Shown here in pieces: positions 33,631 through 43,082 of a stretch of 64,000 nt of DNA. Source of the stretch: Rikenellaceae bacterium. GTDB lineage: Bacteria > Bacteroidota > Bacteroidia > Bacteroidales > Rikenellaceae. The translations under genes were made by a program, and so were the position numbers. Numbering within the stretch: the stretch's first letter is position 1; every line of letters begins with the position of its first letter. The stretch covers positions 62,001-126,000 of the forward strand of contig SUZO01000002.1 of NCBI GenBank assembly GCA_015059805.1, read 5' to 3'. The notes under the pieces were generated by a model. The model was not told the DNA's origin. It saw only the letters and a program-made list of their open reading frames with translations, and searched no databases.

Positions 33631-34812
33631 ATGATTAAAAGAGCACTGCGCAAAGGTCTATCCAAGAGTGGTCGCACAATACTCCTTGTATTGGGTGCGC
33701 TCATTGTCAGCGCATCGCTCTTTATCACCTACCAGATGGCAGAGAGCCTCTCTGTCAAGGAGCGCCACGATGTAGAGTTGTGGGCGGCTGCAATGGAGCG
33801 TGTAAATCGTGAGGCTATGGGTGACTATATGTCCGACCCACTCGTCTCGTCAATTATCAACAACCGTAATAATATACCTTTTATTATTACAGATGAGAAC
33901 TTGCGTGTTGTCTCCTATCACCTTATCCCTGAGGAGGTTATCAAGGATACCGAGAAGCTACACACAATCCTTGACCGCATGGCGAGCCACAATACCCCTA
34001 TCATTGTTAGGTTCTGGTGGACTGCTGAGCATAACCACATCATCTTCTACGGCAGGAGTACCACGCTTGTGATGCTCTACTTCTTCCCATTTGTGCAGAT
34101 GATAGTAATCATAGCCTTTGTGGTACTGCTTTTTGTAGCCTTCCGCTCATCAAAGCAGGATGAACAAAACCGCGTATGGATAGGTCTTGCCAAGGAGACA
34201 GCGCACCAGCTCGGCACTCCTACTTCATCACTATTGGGGTGGATAGAGTATCTCAAAGACCAAAATGTAGACCCTATGGCAGTGGAGGAGATGGAGAAAG
34301 ATCTCTCACACCTACGAAAGATAGTAGACCGATTTTCAAAAATCGGCTCAGACACCCCTCTTGCCCTTGCCAATGTCAATGAGATTGTCGGCGACTGCAT
34401 TATCTACTTCCGCAAGCGTATCCCTCGCAACGTAACCCTCGATTATAACGGCTTTACCAGCGAGATTGTCCACGCAATGCTCAACACGGCACTCTTTGAG
34501 TGGGTCGTTGAAAATCTACTCAAGAACTCCCTTGATGCACTGCAGGGGCATGGCGAGATTTCGGTACGTATATGGGCTACCGAGAGCAATGTCATGATTG
34601 ATGTACACGATACGGGCAAAGGTATTGCCAAGAGTAACTGGAAGAGAATCTTTGAGCCTGGATTTACAACCAAAACCCGTGGCTGGGGATTGGGTCTCTC
34701 GCTCTCGCGCCGCGTTGTTGAGGAGTATCATCGCGGAAAAATTGCCGTCGTGGACTCTGTAATCGGCAAGGGAACAACTATTCGTATAACATTAAAACGC
34801 GCCTTTGAGTAA
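33631..34812 (+). CDS. Membrane sensor histidine kinase
   Basis: 393 residues. Two membrane helices (about 17-33 and 148-168) flank a ~110-residue periplasmic domain. In the cytosol the phospho-acceptor is H192 in LAKETAHQLGTPTSSLLGWIEYL, a variant H-box. The ATPase domain has NLLKNSLDAL (N box), DTGKGIAKSNWKRIFEPGFTTK and GWGLGLSLSRRVV (G boxes). No response regulator gene is adjacent. The sensed signal is unknown, though its place after ctpA suggests an envelope condition. The stop overlaps the next start. Confidence 0.9.
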   Translation: MIKRALRKGLSKSGRTILLVLGALIVSASLFITYQMAESLSVKERHDVELWAAAMERVNREAMGDYMSDPLVSSIINNRNNIPFIITDENLRVVSYHLIPEEVIKDTEKLHTILDRMASHNTPIIVRFWWTAEHNHIIFYGRSTTLVMLYFFPFVQMIVIIAFVVLLFVAFRSSKQDEQNRVWIGLAKETAHQLGTPTSSLLGWIEYLKDQNVDPMAVEEMEKDLSHLRKIVDRFSKIGSDTPLALANVNEIVGDCIIYFRKRIPRNVTLDYNGFTSEIVHAMLNTALFEWVVENLLKNSLDALQGHGEISVRIWATESNVMIDVHDTGKGIAKSNWKRIFEPGFTTKTRGWGLGLSLSRRVVEEYHRGKIAVVDSVIGKGTTIRITLKRAFE

Positions 34813-35570
34813 TGCCACTGCCAACCCTTGACCATACAATTACCGCCGAGCAAGCTTTTGGTAGTAGCTCTACCCTGGCTATAGACAATGGTATAGATGT
34901 AGTGTCGTCACTACATTCGGGCGCTCTGTTTCAGATTGCAGTGCTGGCTATCGGTCTAATATATACATTTTTTATTGTCCGCTACTGGGACTTTCTGCGC
35001 TACTTTATCATCAGCGCACTCGGAGTACACCAGAGCAGCAGCGACAAGGCGCACATAAACCCTGGAGAGCAGACAAATATAGAGGTGGTGATGATAATAC
35101 TGGGCGTTGTAACACTCTCCCTCTGCTCTCTTCGTGTAGTTGAGCTGTGGGGTGCAGATATTGTTGCTGGCATCAGCACGCAGGTGGCTGTCTGGGTGGT
35201 GGTTTTAGTCGCCCTTGTCGGATTATCACTTATCTTCGCCTATCAACTTGGCACAATCTACCTCTCGGCACTAATCTGTGAGCGCAGCGATGTGGGGCAT
35301 GCCCTAATTGAGATAAAAAGTCTATACCTTGCCGTGGGATTTGTGACAGTGATACCCTTCGGAATATTATTCTTACTCTCGCCAACAACCCCTGCAATTA
35401 TAGGTCTTTGCTGCGGTATTTTGTGTGGTCTTATCGCTGTAATTATCTTTGTTAAAGAGACTTTTTTATTCTTTGTTTCTCAAAAAATTTCAATTTTGCA
35501 TTGGATTTTGTATCTTTGCGCCCTGGAAATCTTCCCCGTTTCTCTCATCCTTGCGCCAATACTGCGCTGA
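34812..35570 (+). CDS. DUF4271 membrane protein
   Basis: 252 residues with about six hydrophobic segments and a long N-terminal tail. The family, from memory, occurs in Bacteroidota directly before a uroporphyrinogen-III synthase gene, as here. Function is unknown. The start overlaps the kinase stop (TAATG). An internal promoter for hemD lies near its 3' end. Confidence 0.75.
   Translation: MPLPTLDHTITAEQAFGSSSTLAIDNGIDVVSSLHSGALFQIAVLAIGLIYTFFIVRYWDFLRYFIISALGVHQSSSDKAHINPGEQTNIEVVMIILGVVTLSLCSLRVVELWGADIVAGISTQVAVWVVVLVALVGLSLIFAYQLGTIYLSALICERSDVGHALIEIKSLYLAVGFVTVIPFGILFLLSPTTPAIIGLCCGILCGLIAVIIFVKETFLFFVSQKISILHWILYLCALEIFPVSLILAPILR
35488..35518 (+). promoter_or_regulatory. Internal promoter upstream of hemD-rnpA
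   Basis: TTTC (35488-35491), 19 nt, TATCTTTG (35511-35518), inside the end of the DUF4271 gene and about 80 nt before hemD. It could raise hemD-rnpA-yidD expression independently of the upstream operon. Confidence 0.55.
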
Positions 35571-35601
35571 GAGTATCTGTGGAAGGGATTTTAAGTAAAT
35601 T

Positions 35602-36450
35602 ATGGCAGAGATTAAACGAATTTTAGTGTCGCAGCCAAAACCTGCGATTCTTGAAAAATCGCCCTTTTTTGAGTTGGCGAACAAGTACGACCTTGAGGTG
35701 GATTATCGTCCACTTATAGAAGTTAAGGGAGTCACCCCAAAAGAGTTCCGCTCTCAGCGCGTGGAGATTCTTGCGCATACAGCGGTCATCTTTACCTCAC
35801 GCACAACAATTGACAGCTTCTTCCGCATCTGCGAGGATGCCCGTATCACAGTGCCTGAAACAATGAAGTATATCTGCTCTACCGAGGCTATAGCACTCTA
35901 CCTGCAGAAGTATATCGTCTACCGCAAGCGTAAAATCTCGTTTGCCGATGGCTCTTTCACAGGTATTGTTGAGCAGATTGTAAAACATAAGGACGAGAAG
36001 CTACTGCTCGCCCTCTCTGAGCCCCACAAGCCAGAGATTCCAGAGGCTCTTTCGCGCCTAAAGATAAACTATACCCCAGTAATCCTCGCCCGCACCGTTG
36101 CCAGCGACATTACTGCCGAGCAGCTACAGAGCTACGACATGCTGCTGCTCTACTCCCCTTGGGAGGTAAAGTCCATCTGCGAGAAGATGACAGTTGATAA
36201 GATGCCTATTATCAGCACCTTCGGCGAGGGTACTCTGCGCATAGCATCTGAAAACCACCTGCCCGTTAAGGCTTTCGCCCCAAGCCCTACAGCTCCATCA
36301 ATGGCAAAGGCAGTAGATAACTATATCTCAGCAGTGCTGGCTGGTAAAGAGGTTGATAATGTGGAGTTTGCAGAGAATGAGCAAAATGAGGAGTTCCTGC
36401 GCACCCAGCAGACTAAATTGGCAAAAAAGACCCGCACACGAAAGAAGTAG
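35602..36450 (+). CDS. hemD: Uroporphyrinogen-III synthase (HemD) family protein
   Basis: 282 residues. The pattern IKRILVSQPKPAILEKSPFFELANKYDLEVDYRPLIEVKGV, TAVIFTSRTTIDSFFRICED and LLLYSPWEVKSICEKM fits the two-lobed HemD fold (compare the VLFTSxxAV signature), and AFAPSPTAPSMAKAVDNYI ends the domain. A ~40-residue charged tail (NVEFAENEQNEEFLRTQQ...KKTRTRKK) follows. It should cyclise hydroxymethylbilane in the tetrapyrrole pathway. No other haem genes are nearby, and HemD-like sequences are very divergent, so the activity is inferred. Confidence 0.78.
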   Translation: MAEIKRILVSQPKPAILEKSPFFELANKYDLEVDYRPLIEVKGVTPKEFRSQRVEILAHTAVIFTSRTTIDSFFRICEDARITVPETMKYICSTEAIALYLQKYIVYRKRKISFADGSFTGIVEQIVKHKDEKLLLALSEPHKPEIPEALSRLKINYTPVILARTVASDITAEQLQSYDMLLLYSPWEVKSICEKMTVDKMPIISTFGEGTLRIASENHLPVKAFAPSPTAPSMAKAVDNYISAVLAGKEVDNVEFAENEQNEEFLRTQQTKLAKKTRTRKK

Positions 36451-36468
36451 ACGCGCGCGTAGAACGCT

Positions 36469-36834
36469 ATGAATAGCTTGACCAAATCTGAACGATTGCA
36501 CTCCTATGGAGCTATTCGCCGACTCTTTAATCAGGGACGTAGCGGCTTTATCTACCCATTCCGATATGTGTATATCGTAGAGGAGGCTGACTCTCCAGAG
36601 GCAGCCATCCTCTTCTCTACACCCAAAAAGTACCATAAACGCGCCAATAAACGTAATACTCTCCGCCGACGTATGCGCGAGGTCTATAGACTCAATAAGT
36701 CGCTTATCTACAACAGCCTCGGCAACCACCGCATAGAGATTGCAATCATATACTCAAGCAAAACGATCCACGACTACCAGACTATTGAACATGCAGTCAA
36801 AAAAGTCCTTGAGCAAATTTCAGCAGAGCTGTAA
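36469..36834 (+). CDS. rnpA: Ribonuclease P protein component
   Basis: Protein cofactor of RNase P for tRNA 5'-end processing, 121 residues. The core RNR motif region is [27 protein letters not shown], with the N-terminal [33 protein letters not shown]. It is coupled to yidD by overlap, a common arrangement. rpmH and dnaA are not nearby. Confidence 0.92.
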   Translation: MNSLTKSERLHSYGAIRRLFNQGRSGFIYPFRYVYIVEEADSPEAAILFSTPKKYHKRANKRNTLRRRMREVYRLNKSLIYNSLGNHRIEIAIIYSSKTIHDYQTIEHAVKKVLEQISAEL

Positions 36835-37051
36835 GCATATCCTCAGCCTACCCCTTATCGGACTTGTGCGCCTCTACCAAATATGTATCTCACCACTCAA
36901 GCCCGCCTGCTGTCGCTTTACCCCTACCTGCTCCCAGTACGCCCTTGAAGCACTCCGTAAATATGGTCCAATCAAAGGCTCCTGGCTCACCATTAAACGT
37001 ATCCTGCGCTGTAACCCCTGGGGCGGCAGCGGCTACGACCCCGTGCCTTAG
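36791..37051 (+). CDS. yidD: Membrane protein insertion efficiency factor YidD
   Basis: Small peripheral membrane protein that aids YidC/Sec insertion, 86 residues. Its signature is [62 protein letters not shown], with all conserved Cys. ATG 36791 is chosen, and the 17 codons open upstream are unlike the family. It overlaps the end of rnpA by 44 nt. Confidence 0.93.
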   Translation: MQSKKSLSKFQQSCKHILSLPLIGLVRLYQICISPLKPACCRFTPTCSQYALEALRKYGPIKGSWLTIKRILRCNPWGGSGYDPVP

Positions 37052-37139
37052 TTTAATGCCTAGTACCGTCCCTTTTCTGAAGAAAAGTGACCCAAAAGAC
37101 TTTCTGCGAAACTTTGTTTCGCTTCCGTGCTGATGGTCA

Positions 37140-37266
37140 ATTTTGTCGTCAGAACGCGGTAGATACAACGCTCGGCAAAAATCCCAGCGATGGATAGTAC
37201 TTAACGTACAGCCATTGCTGGGATTTTTGTTAGCGGAAGTAGGTATCCGCGTTATCACGACAAAAT
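37140..37266 (-). repeat. 127-bp palindromic 3'-end element (family A), copy 2
   Basis: Outer stem ATTTTGTCGT/ACGACAAAAT, second stem ACGCGG/CCGCGT with ATAC/GTAT, middle hairpin AAAAATCCCAGC/GCTGGGATTTTT and core GGATAGTAC-N5-GTACAGCC. It ends 3 nt before the stop codon of the lipoprotein gene at 37270. Confidence 0.87.
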
Positions 37267-37269
37267 AAA

Positions 37270-38844
37270 TTACTGGGCAGGGGTAATTGTAATAGGATAC
37301 TCCAACGCATCAATCTTGTAAGCACCTGACGCACCGACCATAATAGTCTCGTCACCGCGAGTAGAGATGATGAGAACATAGTCATTTGCGCCACCACCCT
37401 CTGCCTTAGCGATTGCAATACGGCCGCTCTGAAGCTCGAAGTGCTCTGGAGCGCCCTCAACATAAGATGTGAAGCCACCAGAAAGATTCTCACCTACAAC
37501 AAAAGTATCCTCAATGTTACCATTCTCAGTAGTAAGGTTAAGAACGAATGAGCCGTTGATGCTGTTACTTGTAAGGGTTACAACGTTACCAGAAGTTGTA
37601 GACTCAAATGCCTTGAAGCCCCAGTCTGTAAGGTTGAATGGCCAAGTTGCAATACCTGTAACATATCCAAGAGGACCGATATACTGACCGCGGATAATTG
37701 TAGGCTCGTTTGTTGCTGCGTTTACAGCGTAGATGTTAATCTCAAGGAGGTTGTTATCAGCATCTGGCATCTGGGTCATAAGGTTGATACCATAAGGGTT
37801 GCCATCCTCATCAACGCCCATATTACCTACTGGGAGGTAGGTGCCAGCTGCGTTTTCGAAGTTTGTATAAGCTGGGTCTGCAAGAACGCAAGTAGCCTCT
37901 GGAATAGAACCAGTGTCAAATGAACCTGTAAGAGCAGGATAGATACCATTAGCCATATAGCCAGGGTAGTTGCTTATCTGTGAAATATCGTACATAAACA
38001 GAGAAGCGAAATCACCAGTCTCAGGGTTGTTAAGCATAAAGAACATACCTGGCAGACCTACAGTTGTAGACAGATCCATAGATGTCAAAAGCTCTGTGAA
38101 CTGCATCTGAACAACAGGGATAGCCTTCTTAGCGGTAGTTACAGCGACAACTGCGCTAAGCACCTGAACGCCCTCAGAGTTCTCTACAGCAGCGTAGAAG
38201 TCGTACTCAGTATCTGGCTCAAGGTCCTCAACAGGAATAGCAGCCTCGCAGTTAAGCTCTGAAGCACCAAGAGCGGTACCCTCAGCAAATACCTTTGCAG
38301 CGTCTACGCCCTCAGTGTACTTAGGAACTACGAGCCAAGCGCCCTTAGTAGCGTTCTTAGAGGTGATGAACACAAGGAAAGCGTCCTCGTAAATCTCATC
38401 CTCGTCAGCCACTACGCTAACCTCTGGAGCAGGAATAACTACAGGAGCATCGCCAGTAGACATCTCAATCTCAGTAGCATAAGCGTTGTGAGCGAAGTTC
38501 TTTGCATAAGCGTAAATCTTGTACTGAGCTGTGTACTTAAGCTTTGAAACTGTAACAACCTGCTCAAAAGCAACATCCACCTGAGCATCAAGATAAGAGG
38601 CATCCTCAATATTGAGCTCTGGAGCAGCCTCAACCTCTGGGTCTACAACCTCTACCCAGTAGTAGATATCGTCAGCGCCAGTAGCCTTAACGGTGAAAGA
38701 GAGCGTGTTACCATCAGCCTCACCAGCAGTGAGAGAGATCTCTACTGCAGGATAGTCATCTGCGATGTCTGTGTTACAAGCTGTGAACGAGCAAACCAGA
38801 GCAAGCAATGATGACATCATTAGTAAAAGTCTAAATTTTCTCAT
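37270..38844 (-). CDS. Large lipoprotein with fibronectin-III-like repeats
   Basis: 524 residues with a lipoprotein signal (MRKFRLLLMMSSLLALVCSFTAC, Cys23). The N-terminal half has two or three beta-sandwich repeats reminiscent of Fn3 domains (YDFYAAVENSEGVQVLSAVVAVTTAKK; YKIYAYAKNFAHNAYATEIEMSTGDAP). A unique ~270-residue C-terminal domain rich in Gly, Asn and aromatic residues follows. It is probably exposed on the cell surface. No enzyme motif is visible. Similar proteins abound in Bacteroidales, but the function is unknown. It stands alone, with a family A element directly at its stop. Confidence 0.8.
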   Translation of the reverse strand: MRKFRLLLMMSSLLALVCSFTACNTDIADDYPAVEISLTAGEADGNTLSFTVKATGADDIYYWVEVVDPEVEAAPELNIEDASYLDAQVDVAFEQVVTVSKLKYTAQYKIYAYAKNFAHNAYATEIEMSTGDAPVVIPAPEVSVVADEDEIYEDAFLVFITSKNATKGAWLVVPKYTEGVDAAKVFAEGTALGASELNCEAAIPVEDLEPDTEYDFYAAVENSEGVQVLSAVVAVTTAKKAIPVVQMQFTELLTSMDLSTTVGLPGMFFMLNNPETGDFASLFMYDISQISNYPGYMANGIYPALTGSFDTGSIPEATCVLADPAYTNFENAAGTYLPVGNMGVDEDGNPYGINLMTQMPDADNNLLEINIYAVNAATNEPTIIRGQYIGPLGYVTGIATWPFNLTDWGFKAFESTTSGNVVTLTSNSINGSFVLNLTTENGNIEDTFVVGENLSGGFTSYVEGAPEHFELQSGRIAIAKAEGGGANDYVLIISTRGDETIMVGASGAYKIDALEYPITITPAQ

Positions 38845-39110
38845 ACGAACAAATATTTAGTAATTAACAATTGTAAAAACAGTGCAAATACGGTCAAAAA
38901 TCCACTTTTAACACCGATTTGCAGTGCAAGATATAAATAAATTTTTTCAAAACAAAATCTTCCAACACTTTTCTGCATTGGAAGAGTCTGTTTTATGGTT
39001 ACAAACTGTAATTATTAAGCTGCGTTTTATAACAATTTATAACCGACTTTCTATAAAAGTAGTATAACTATTGAAGAGTTAGGGGGTTATAAAAAAATCT
39101 TAAAAATTTT

Positions 39111-39890
39111 TCAATTCTCTGTTTCTAACAGCTTTTCAACGGCTTTTCGCCCCTCTTCGCCCAGTGAAACGGTATAGTTATTGACAAATAGGGCGATATG
39201 TTGATTTATAACCTCGTCTTCCAACTCTTGAGCATGTTGTTTGATAAACTCTCTTGAAAGTGTCGGATTATCAAAGGCAAAGCGCACAGAGTTGGCAAGC
39301 AGAGCCTCAAAGTCTGCTCTTACCTGCTCTGCAACCTCTCGCTTAATAACTATCGCCCCCAAAGGGAGTGGCAAGGAGGTCTGAGCCTCCCACAGTTTAC
39401 CGAGGTCAGCAACAAGCTCTAAGTTTCGGCGTTGGTAGACAAACCTGCCCTCGTGAATCAGCACACCTGCATCGGTAACACCCTGCTCCACCGCCTGAGC
39501 AATCTCTGAGAAGAGCATCGGCACAACACTCTCCACCTGAGGAAAGTAGCGCATAAGCAGTGCATTAGCGGTAGTATGCAGACCTGGCGAGGCGACTCTC
39601 TTTATTGCTCCCCGCTCCCCCTTACGTCTAACAAGTAGCTGACCGTTTCCTCGTCCCAGAGCTGAGCCGCTATCAAGGAGGAGGTATCTATCGGCAATCT
39701 TGGGATAGACCGAGTAGCTAATCTTTGAAATATCAGGCAGACCTGCAAGAACGCCAAGATTAAGCTCCTCAATATCTTTATACTCCACCTCAAGGTCAAA
39801 GTTATGGTCAAGGCGGTGGTTAATTATCGCATCAAAGGCGAAGGTGTCGTTTGGGCAGGGTGAGATATGTAATGAGAGCTTTTTCATCAT
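39111..39890 (-). CDS. mqnD: 1,4-dihydroxy-6-naphthoate synthase
   Basis: Futalosine-pathway enzyme that makes 1,4-dihydroxy-6-naphthoate for menaquinone. The 259-residue sequence resembles periplasmic-binding folds: LSLHISPCPNDTFAFDAIINHRLD, DISKISYSVYPKI, LLLDSGSALGRGNGQLLV, ASPGLHTTANALL, DAGVLIHEGRFVYQ (active-site His) and LPLPLGAIVI. ATG 39890 overlaps the mqnB stop (ATGA); a second ATG follows immediately. mqnA and mqnC are not in the window. Confidence 0.93.
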   Translation of the reverse strand: MMKKLSLHISPCPNDTFAFDAIINHRLDHNFDLEVEYKDIEELNLGVLAGLPDISKISYSVYPKIADRYLLLDSGSALGRGNGQLLVRRKGERGAIKRVASPGLHTTANALLMRYFPQVESVVPMLFSEIAQAVEQGVTDAGVLIHEGRFVYQRRNLELVADLGKLWEAQTSLPLPLGAIVIKREVAEQVRADFEALLANSVRFAFDNPTLSREFIKQHAQELEDEVINQHIALFVNNYTVSLGEEGRKAVEKLLETEN

Positions 39891-40396
39891 AATATCGCTT
39901 GAATTGTCTTTGCAAGGCTTGCAAGTGCTGTAGGTATATCCCACAGCTCACGAGCATCATCTACATAGTTTGATATAGCGCGAATCTCGGCGCACGGCAC
40001 GCCATAATGGTGGCAGAGAGCGAACACTGCAGCCCCCTCCATATTCTCCACCTTAGCACCACAAGGCTCTGCACCAACAGCCATAACGGTATTAGAAACA
40101 ACCTCTGGCAGTGGCAAGGAGAGTGTAGCATGGTACTTATTTATATATACAGGTGGAAGTGTTGCTGTCTGTTCGGTTACTACACTTACAACATCGCCAA
40201 CCTTAAGAGTTTTATCATACGCACCAGCAATACCACAGAGCACTACCGCCGTAGGCTTATAGCGCTCAAGTACCTCTATCACGCCCACCGCCGCATCAAC
40301 AGCACCCACGCCGCAGACCGCCGTCTGTATGCCACTACACAGCGAGCTTACAGCCGCAGCCTCCATATCTGTTGCAAAAAGAAGAAGTGGTTTCAT
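39887..40396 (-). CDS. mqnB: Futalosine hydrolase
   Basis: Removes hypoxanthine from futalosine. The 169-residue sequence has the nucleoside phosphorylase/MTAN-like fold: LLLFATDMEAAAV, VVLCGIAGAYDKTLKVGDVVSV, and VENMEGAAVFALCHHYGVPCAEIRAISNYV with the purine-binding ENMEGAA motif. It is shorter than the usual ~200-230 residues, missing some loops, but core residues are present. The stop overlaps mqnD, so it is the second-last gene of the operon. Confidence 0.9.
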   Translation of the reverse strand: MKPLLLFATDMEAAAVSSLCSGIQTAVCGVGAVDAAVGVIEVLERYKPTAVVLCGIAGAYDKTLKVGDVVSVVTEQTATLPPVYINKYHATLSLPLPEVVSNTVMAVGAEPCGAKVENMEGAAVFALCHHYGVPCAEIRAISNYVDDARELWDIPTALASLAKTIQAIL

Positions 40397-40397
40397 A

Positions 40398-41795
40398 CTA
40401 CTTACCCACTACAGCCTCCAGCTCCTCTACAGTTACAGGAATCTTCTTATCGCCACCGATAACTACTCCGCCACTCTCAGTTACGATAACGTCATCCTCA
40501 ATGCGGATACCGCCAAAGTCGCGGTAAGAGTCCAGTTTATCGTAGTTCACAATGCCACGATAGAGACCCTCAGCGCGAGACTTATCTATCAGCGCAGGGA
40601 TAAAGTATATTCCTGGCTCGTTACTCATAACAGTACCAGCACGAAGGCGCCAAGTTGCACGGTGCACGCAGGTAGCCTCCTGAGCTGCTCGCTCAACAAT
40701 AGCGCTAAAGTCGTAGCTACGCTCACCGATAGCCTCACAATCGTGAACATCTATACCCATACCGTGAGATAGTCCATGAGGCATAAAGAGGTACATAGCT
40801 CCCGCAGCCACAGCATCCTCAGCACTGCCATTTATAAGCCCTACACCCTTAAGTCCCTCGGCAAGGATTACAAGAGCCTTGCGGTGCACATCCTCCATAT
40901 ACATAGCCCCAGCCTTCATATTTGCAGGAGATTGCTGGTGCGCTGCAAGTACTATATTATATATATCGCGCTGGCGCTCGGTAAACTTACCGCTCACTGG
41001 GTATGTTCTGGTATGGTCAGAGCAGTAGTTCTCTGTGCTCTCACCACCCGCATCTACAAGCAACAACTTACCATTCTCAAGCACGCCATCGTAGTTGTGG
41101 TTGTGCAACGTCTCGCCATGTTGCGACACAATAGAGGTAAAGGAGATTCCACCACCATAGCTCAGCGCAACGCCCTCAATAGCACCTGCAATCTCGCGCT
41201 CAACAACGCCTGCGCGGCACATCTTCATCGCTGTTGTGTGCATAGCATAGCCGATATGAAAGGCGCGCTCCATAGCCTCAATCTCCTCGGCGCTCTTCAC
41301 CTCGCGCATACCCGCTACGGCAAACATCAGCTCAATAGATTTATCGCGGTGTAGTTCCTCTGGTGTTTTACCAAGCAGTGAGCAGAGCAAAAGTGTTGTC
41401 TGACCACGATATGGAGGCAAGTAGTGAATCTGAGTGCCACTCTTTTTAAGGCTATCAACATAGCCAGCCAATGCCGAGAGTGGATAGCTCTTAGTTACAC
41501 CTACCTGAGCGCTCAACTGAGCCACTGTAGGCTGTGGACCCATCCAGATAATATCATCAACAGTTACATCATCGCCAAAGATGGTCGCCTCACCACTCTG
41601 GCAATCTATAACACCAAAAAATTGAGGTAGAGTAAGACCGAAGTAGTAGATAAAGGTTCCATCCTGACGGAAATGGTAGGCGTTATTTGGATAGTTATAT
41701 GGAGCCTCCCAATTTCCTGGAATCAGAATCACTCCATTACCAATGCGACGGCACAGCTCTGCTCGTCGCGCTACATAAGTTGCTGCTGAAAACAT
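40398..41795 (-). CDS. pepP: Xaa-Pro aminopeptidase P (M24B)
   Basis: Dinuclear-metal peptidase removing N-terminal residues ahead of proline, 465 residues. It has an N-terminal aminopeptidase P domain, then the pita-bread domain: SIVSQHGETLHNHNYDGVLENGKLLLVDAGGES (Asp), YCSDHTRTYPVSGKF (Asp), LFMPHGLSHGMGIDVHD (His), GTVMSNEPGIYFI (Glu) and GGIRIEDDVIVTESG (Glu). All five metal ligands are seen. It lies 3 nt after the first MORN gene and 1 nt before mqnB. Confidence 0.93.
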   Translation of the reverse strand: MFSAATYVARRAELCRRIGNGVILIPGNWEAPYNYPNNAYHFRQDGTFIYYFGLTLPQFFGVIDCQSGEATIFGDDVTVDDIIWMGPQPTVAQLSAQVGVTKSYPLSALAGYVDSLKKSGTQIHYLPPYRGQTTLLLCSLLGKTPEELHRDKSIELMFAVAGMREVKSAEEIEAMERAFHIGYAMHTTAMKMCRAGVVEREIAGAIEGVALSYGGGISFTSIVSQHGETLHNHNYDGVLENGKLLLVDAGGESTENYCSDHTRTYPVSGKFTERQRDIYNIVLAAHQQSPANMKAGAMYMEDVHRKALVILAEGLKGVGLINGSAEDAVAAGAMYLFMPHGLSHGMGIDVHDCEAIGERSYDFSAIVERAAQEATCVHRATWRLRAGTVMSNEPGIYFIPALIDKSRAEGLYRGIVNYDKLDSYRDFGGIRIEDDVIVTESGGVVIGGDKKIPVTVEELEAVVGK

Positions 41796-41798
41796 ATT

Positions 41799-43049
41799 TT
41801 ATAGAGTTTTAGTTTTACAAGTAATAATAGTTGTAATATCGTTATCAATCTGATGCTCAACGCTCTGTGCAGGGGTTATTGTGCCAAATATCTGCTCACA
41901 ATTCTCCGCTTCAAGGCGATACTTTATCACACCACCCTCAACACCTAAGATTGTCAGTTTCACTCCTGCAACAAGGCACTCTTTAGCCCTGCCATCAATC
42001 TTTACAGTAGCTCCTGACATCTGCTCTGTTACAATAAAGTCGGTAATTGCTAATGCCTGCTCAGCCAAACAGCTGCTCAGGTCTAAATTTCCATCTACAA
42101 ACCTCGCCACAAAGCTACTCTGGTCCTCAAGGGTACACTTAACCTCGCCAGTGAGTCTATCATCAACCCACTCACCCTCAAAGTAGATCTCATCCTTACG
42201 CATACAGCCATGACCATTGCGCTTGCCAAGGCAGAAGTTACCCTCATAGTAATCCTCACTATAGTCATCAACCCAGATGCCTATATATCCATCACCATGT
42301 GGCTGACCACACTCAACAGCGCCATCGTAAAGCATACCATCATACCCCTCAACAAAGAAGCGCATCTCTGCATAACCGCTCTGCACACCATGCACCCAAT
42401 CACCTGAGTATCTTTTCATTGCGACATTATACCCAAGAAGATTGTAGTACTCTCCCTTGACATAATTCTTCTCACCCGTACCATGCGGAAGGTGGTTTTC
42501 ATCACTCTCGCCAATGTAAAAATCATGGGTTATATTGTCATAATGGTGATGCTCCCACGCAAAGAAACAGTTATCGTCGTCTACCATCTCCTTGCCCATC
42601 TTCCAATAGTGCAGAGCAAGTGCCATGTCGGGCTTACCATCCTCAGAGAGGTAACCCTTATATGCCATGCGTCCCGCCATATAGCAGCACTCATAGTCCT
42701 CAAGCCCTATAGCCTTATCAATAGCACTAAGCGCCTCGCCCCAGCGCTGTGACTGATAGCACGATAGAGCAATCATATTGTATGCCGTAGAGAGATAGTC
42801 TACATACTGCTCGGCAACAACAGGATTCTGCTCCTTAAGGCAGTCGTAAAAGAGAAGCACTCTATTTGCATAGTAACAAACCTTATCATACTCCTCAATA
42901 TCAGCATAATAGCCAGCCAAGTGGAGGTTTGCCTTTGGCTCTCCATTATCACCAGCCTGCCTATATAGCTCTACCGCCCCTGCTATATCTCCATCTGCGG
43001 CAAGGGTCTCTCCTCGCTGACGAATCTTCTCCAGTTCTACTAAACTCAT
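41799..43049 (-). CDS. MORN-repeat protein with TPR/Sel1-like N-terminus
   Basis: 416 residues. The first ~170 form helical pairs (LAADGDIAGAVELYRQAGDNGEPKANLHLAGYYADIEEYDKVCYYANRVL; ALSAIDKAIGLEDYECCYMAGRMAYKG), as in TPR/Sel1 proteins. Residues ~190-330 hold MORN units (GESDENHLPHGTGEKNYVKGEYYN; YSGDWVHGVQSGYAEM; YDGAVECGQPHGDGYIG; YEGNFCLGKRNGHGCM; FEGEWVDDRLTGEV). A C-terminal ~90-residue beta-rich domain (FIVTEQMSGATVKIDG...) is shared with the two genes upstream. No signal peptide is seen, so it is probably cytoplasmic. The role is unknown. ATG 43049 is preferred. Confidence 0.82.
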   Translation of the reverse strand: MSLVELEKIRQRGETLAADGDIAGAVELYRQAGDNGEPKANLHLAGYYADIEEYDKVCYYANRVLLFYDCLKEQNPVVAEQYVDYLSTAYNMIALSCYQSQRWGEALSAIDKAIGLEDYECCYMAGRMAYKGYLSEDGKPDMALALHYWKMGKEMVDDDNCFFAWEHHHYDNITHDFYIGESDENHLPHGTGEKNYVKGEYYNLLGYNVAMKRYSGDWVHGVQSGYAEMRFFVEGYDGMLYDGAVECGQPHGDGYIGIWVDDYSEDYYEGNFCLGKRNGHGCMRKDEIYFEGEWVDDRLTGEVKCTLEDQSSFVARFVDGNLDLSSCLAEQALAITDFIVTEQMSGATVKIDGRAKECLVAGVKLTILGVEGGVIKYRLEAENCEQIFGTITPAQSVEHQIDNDITTIITCKTKTL

Positions 43050-43082
43050 AGCTCTACACTTTATAACCCCCAAACTATGTTG

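Noticed and set aside
36740..36790. Upstream start for yidD
   Set aside because: The extra 17 residues are inside rnpA coding sequence and unlike YidD.
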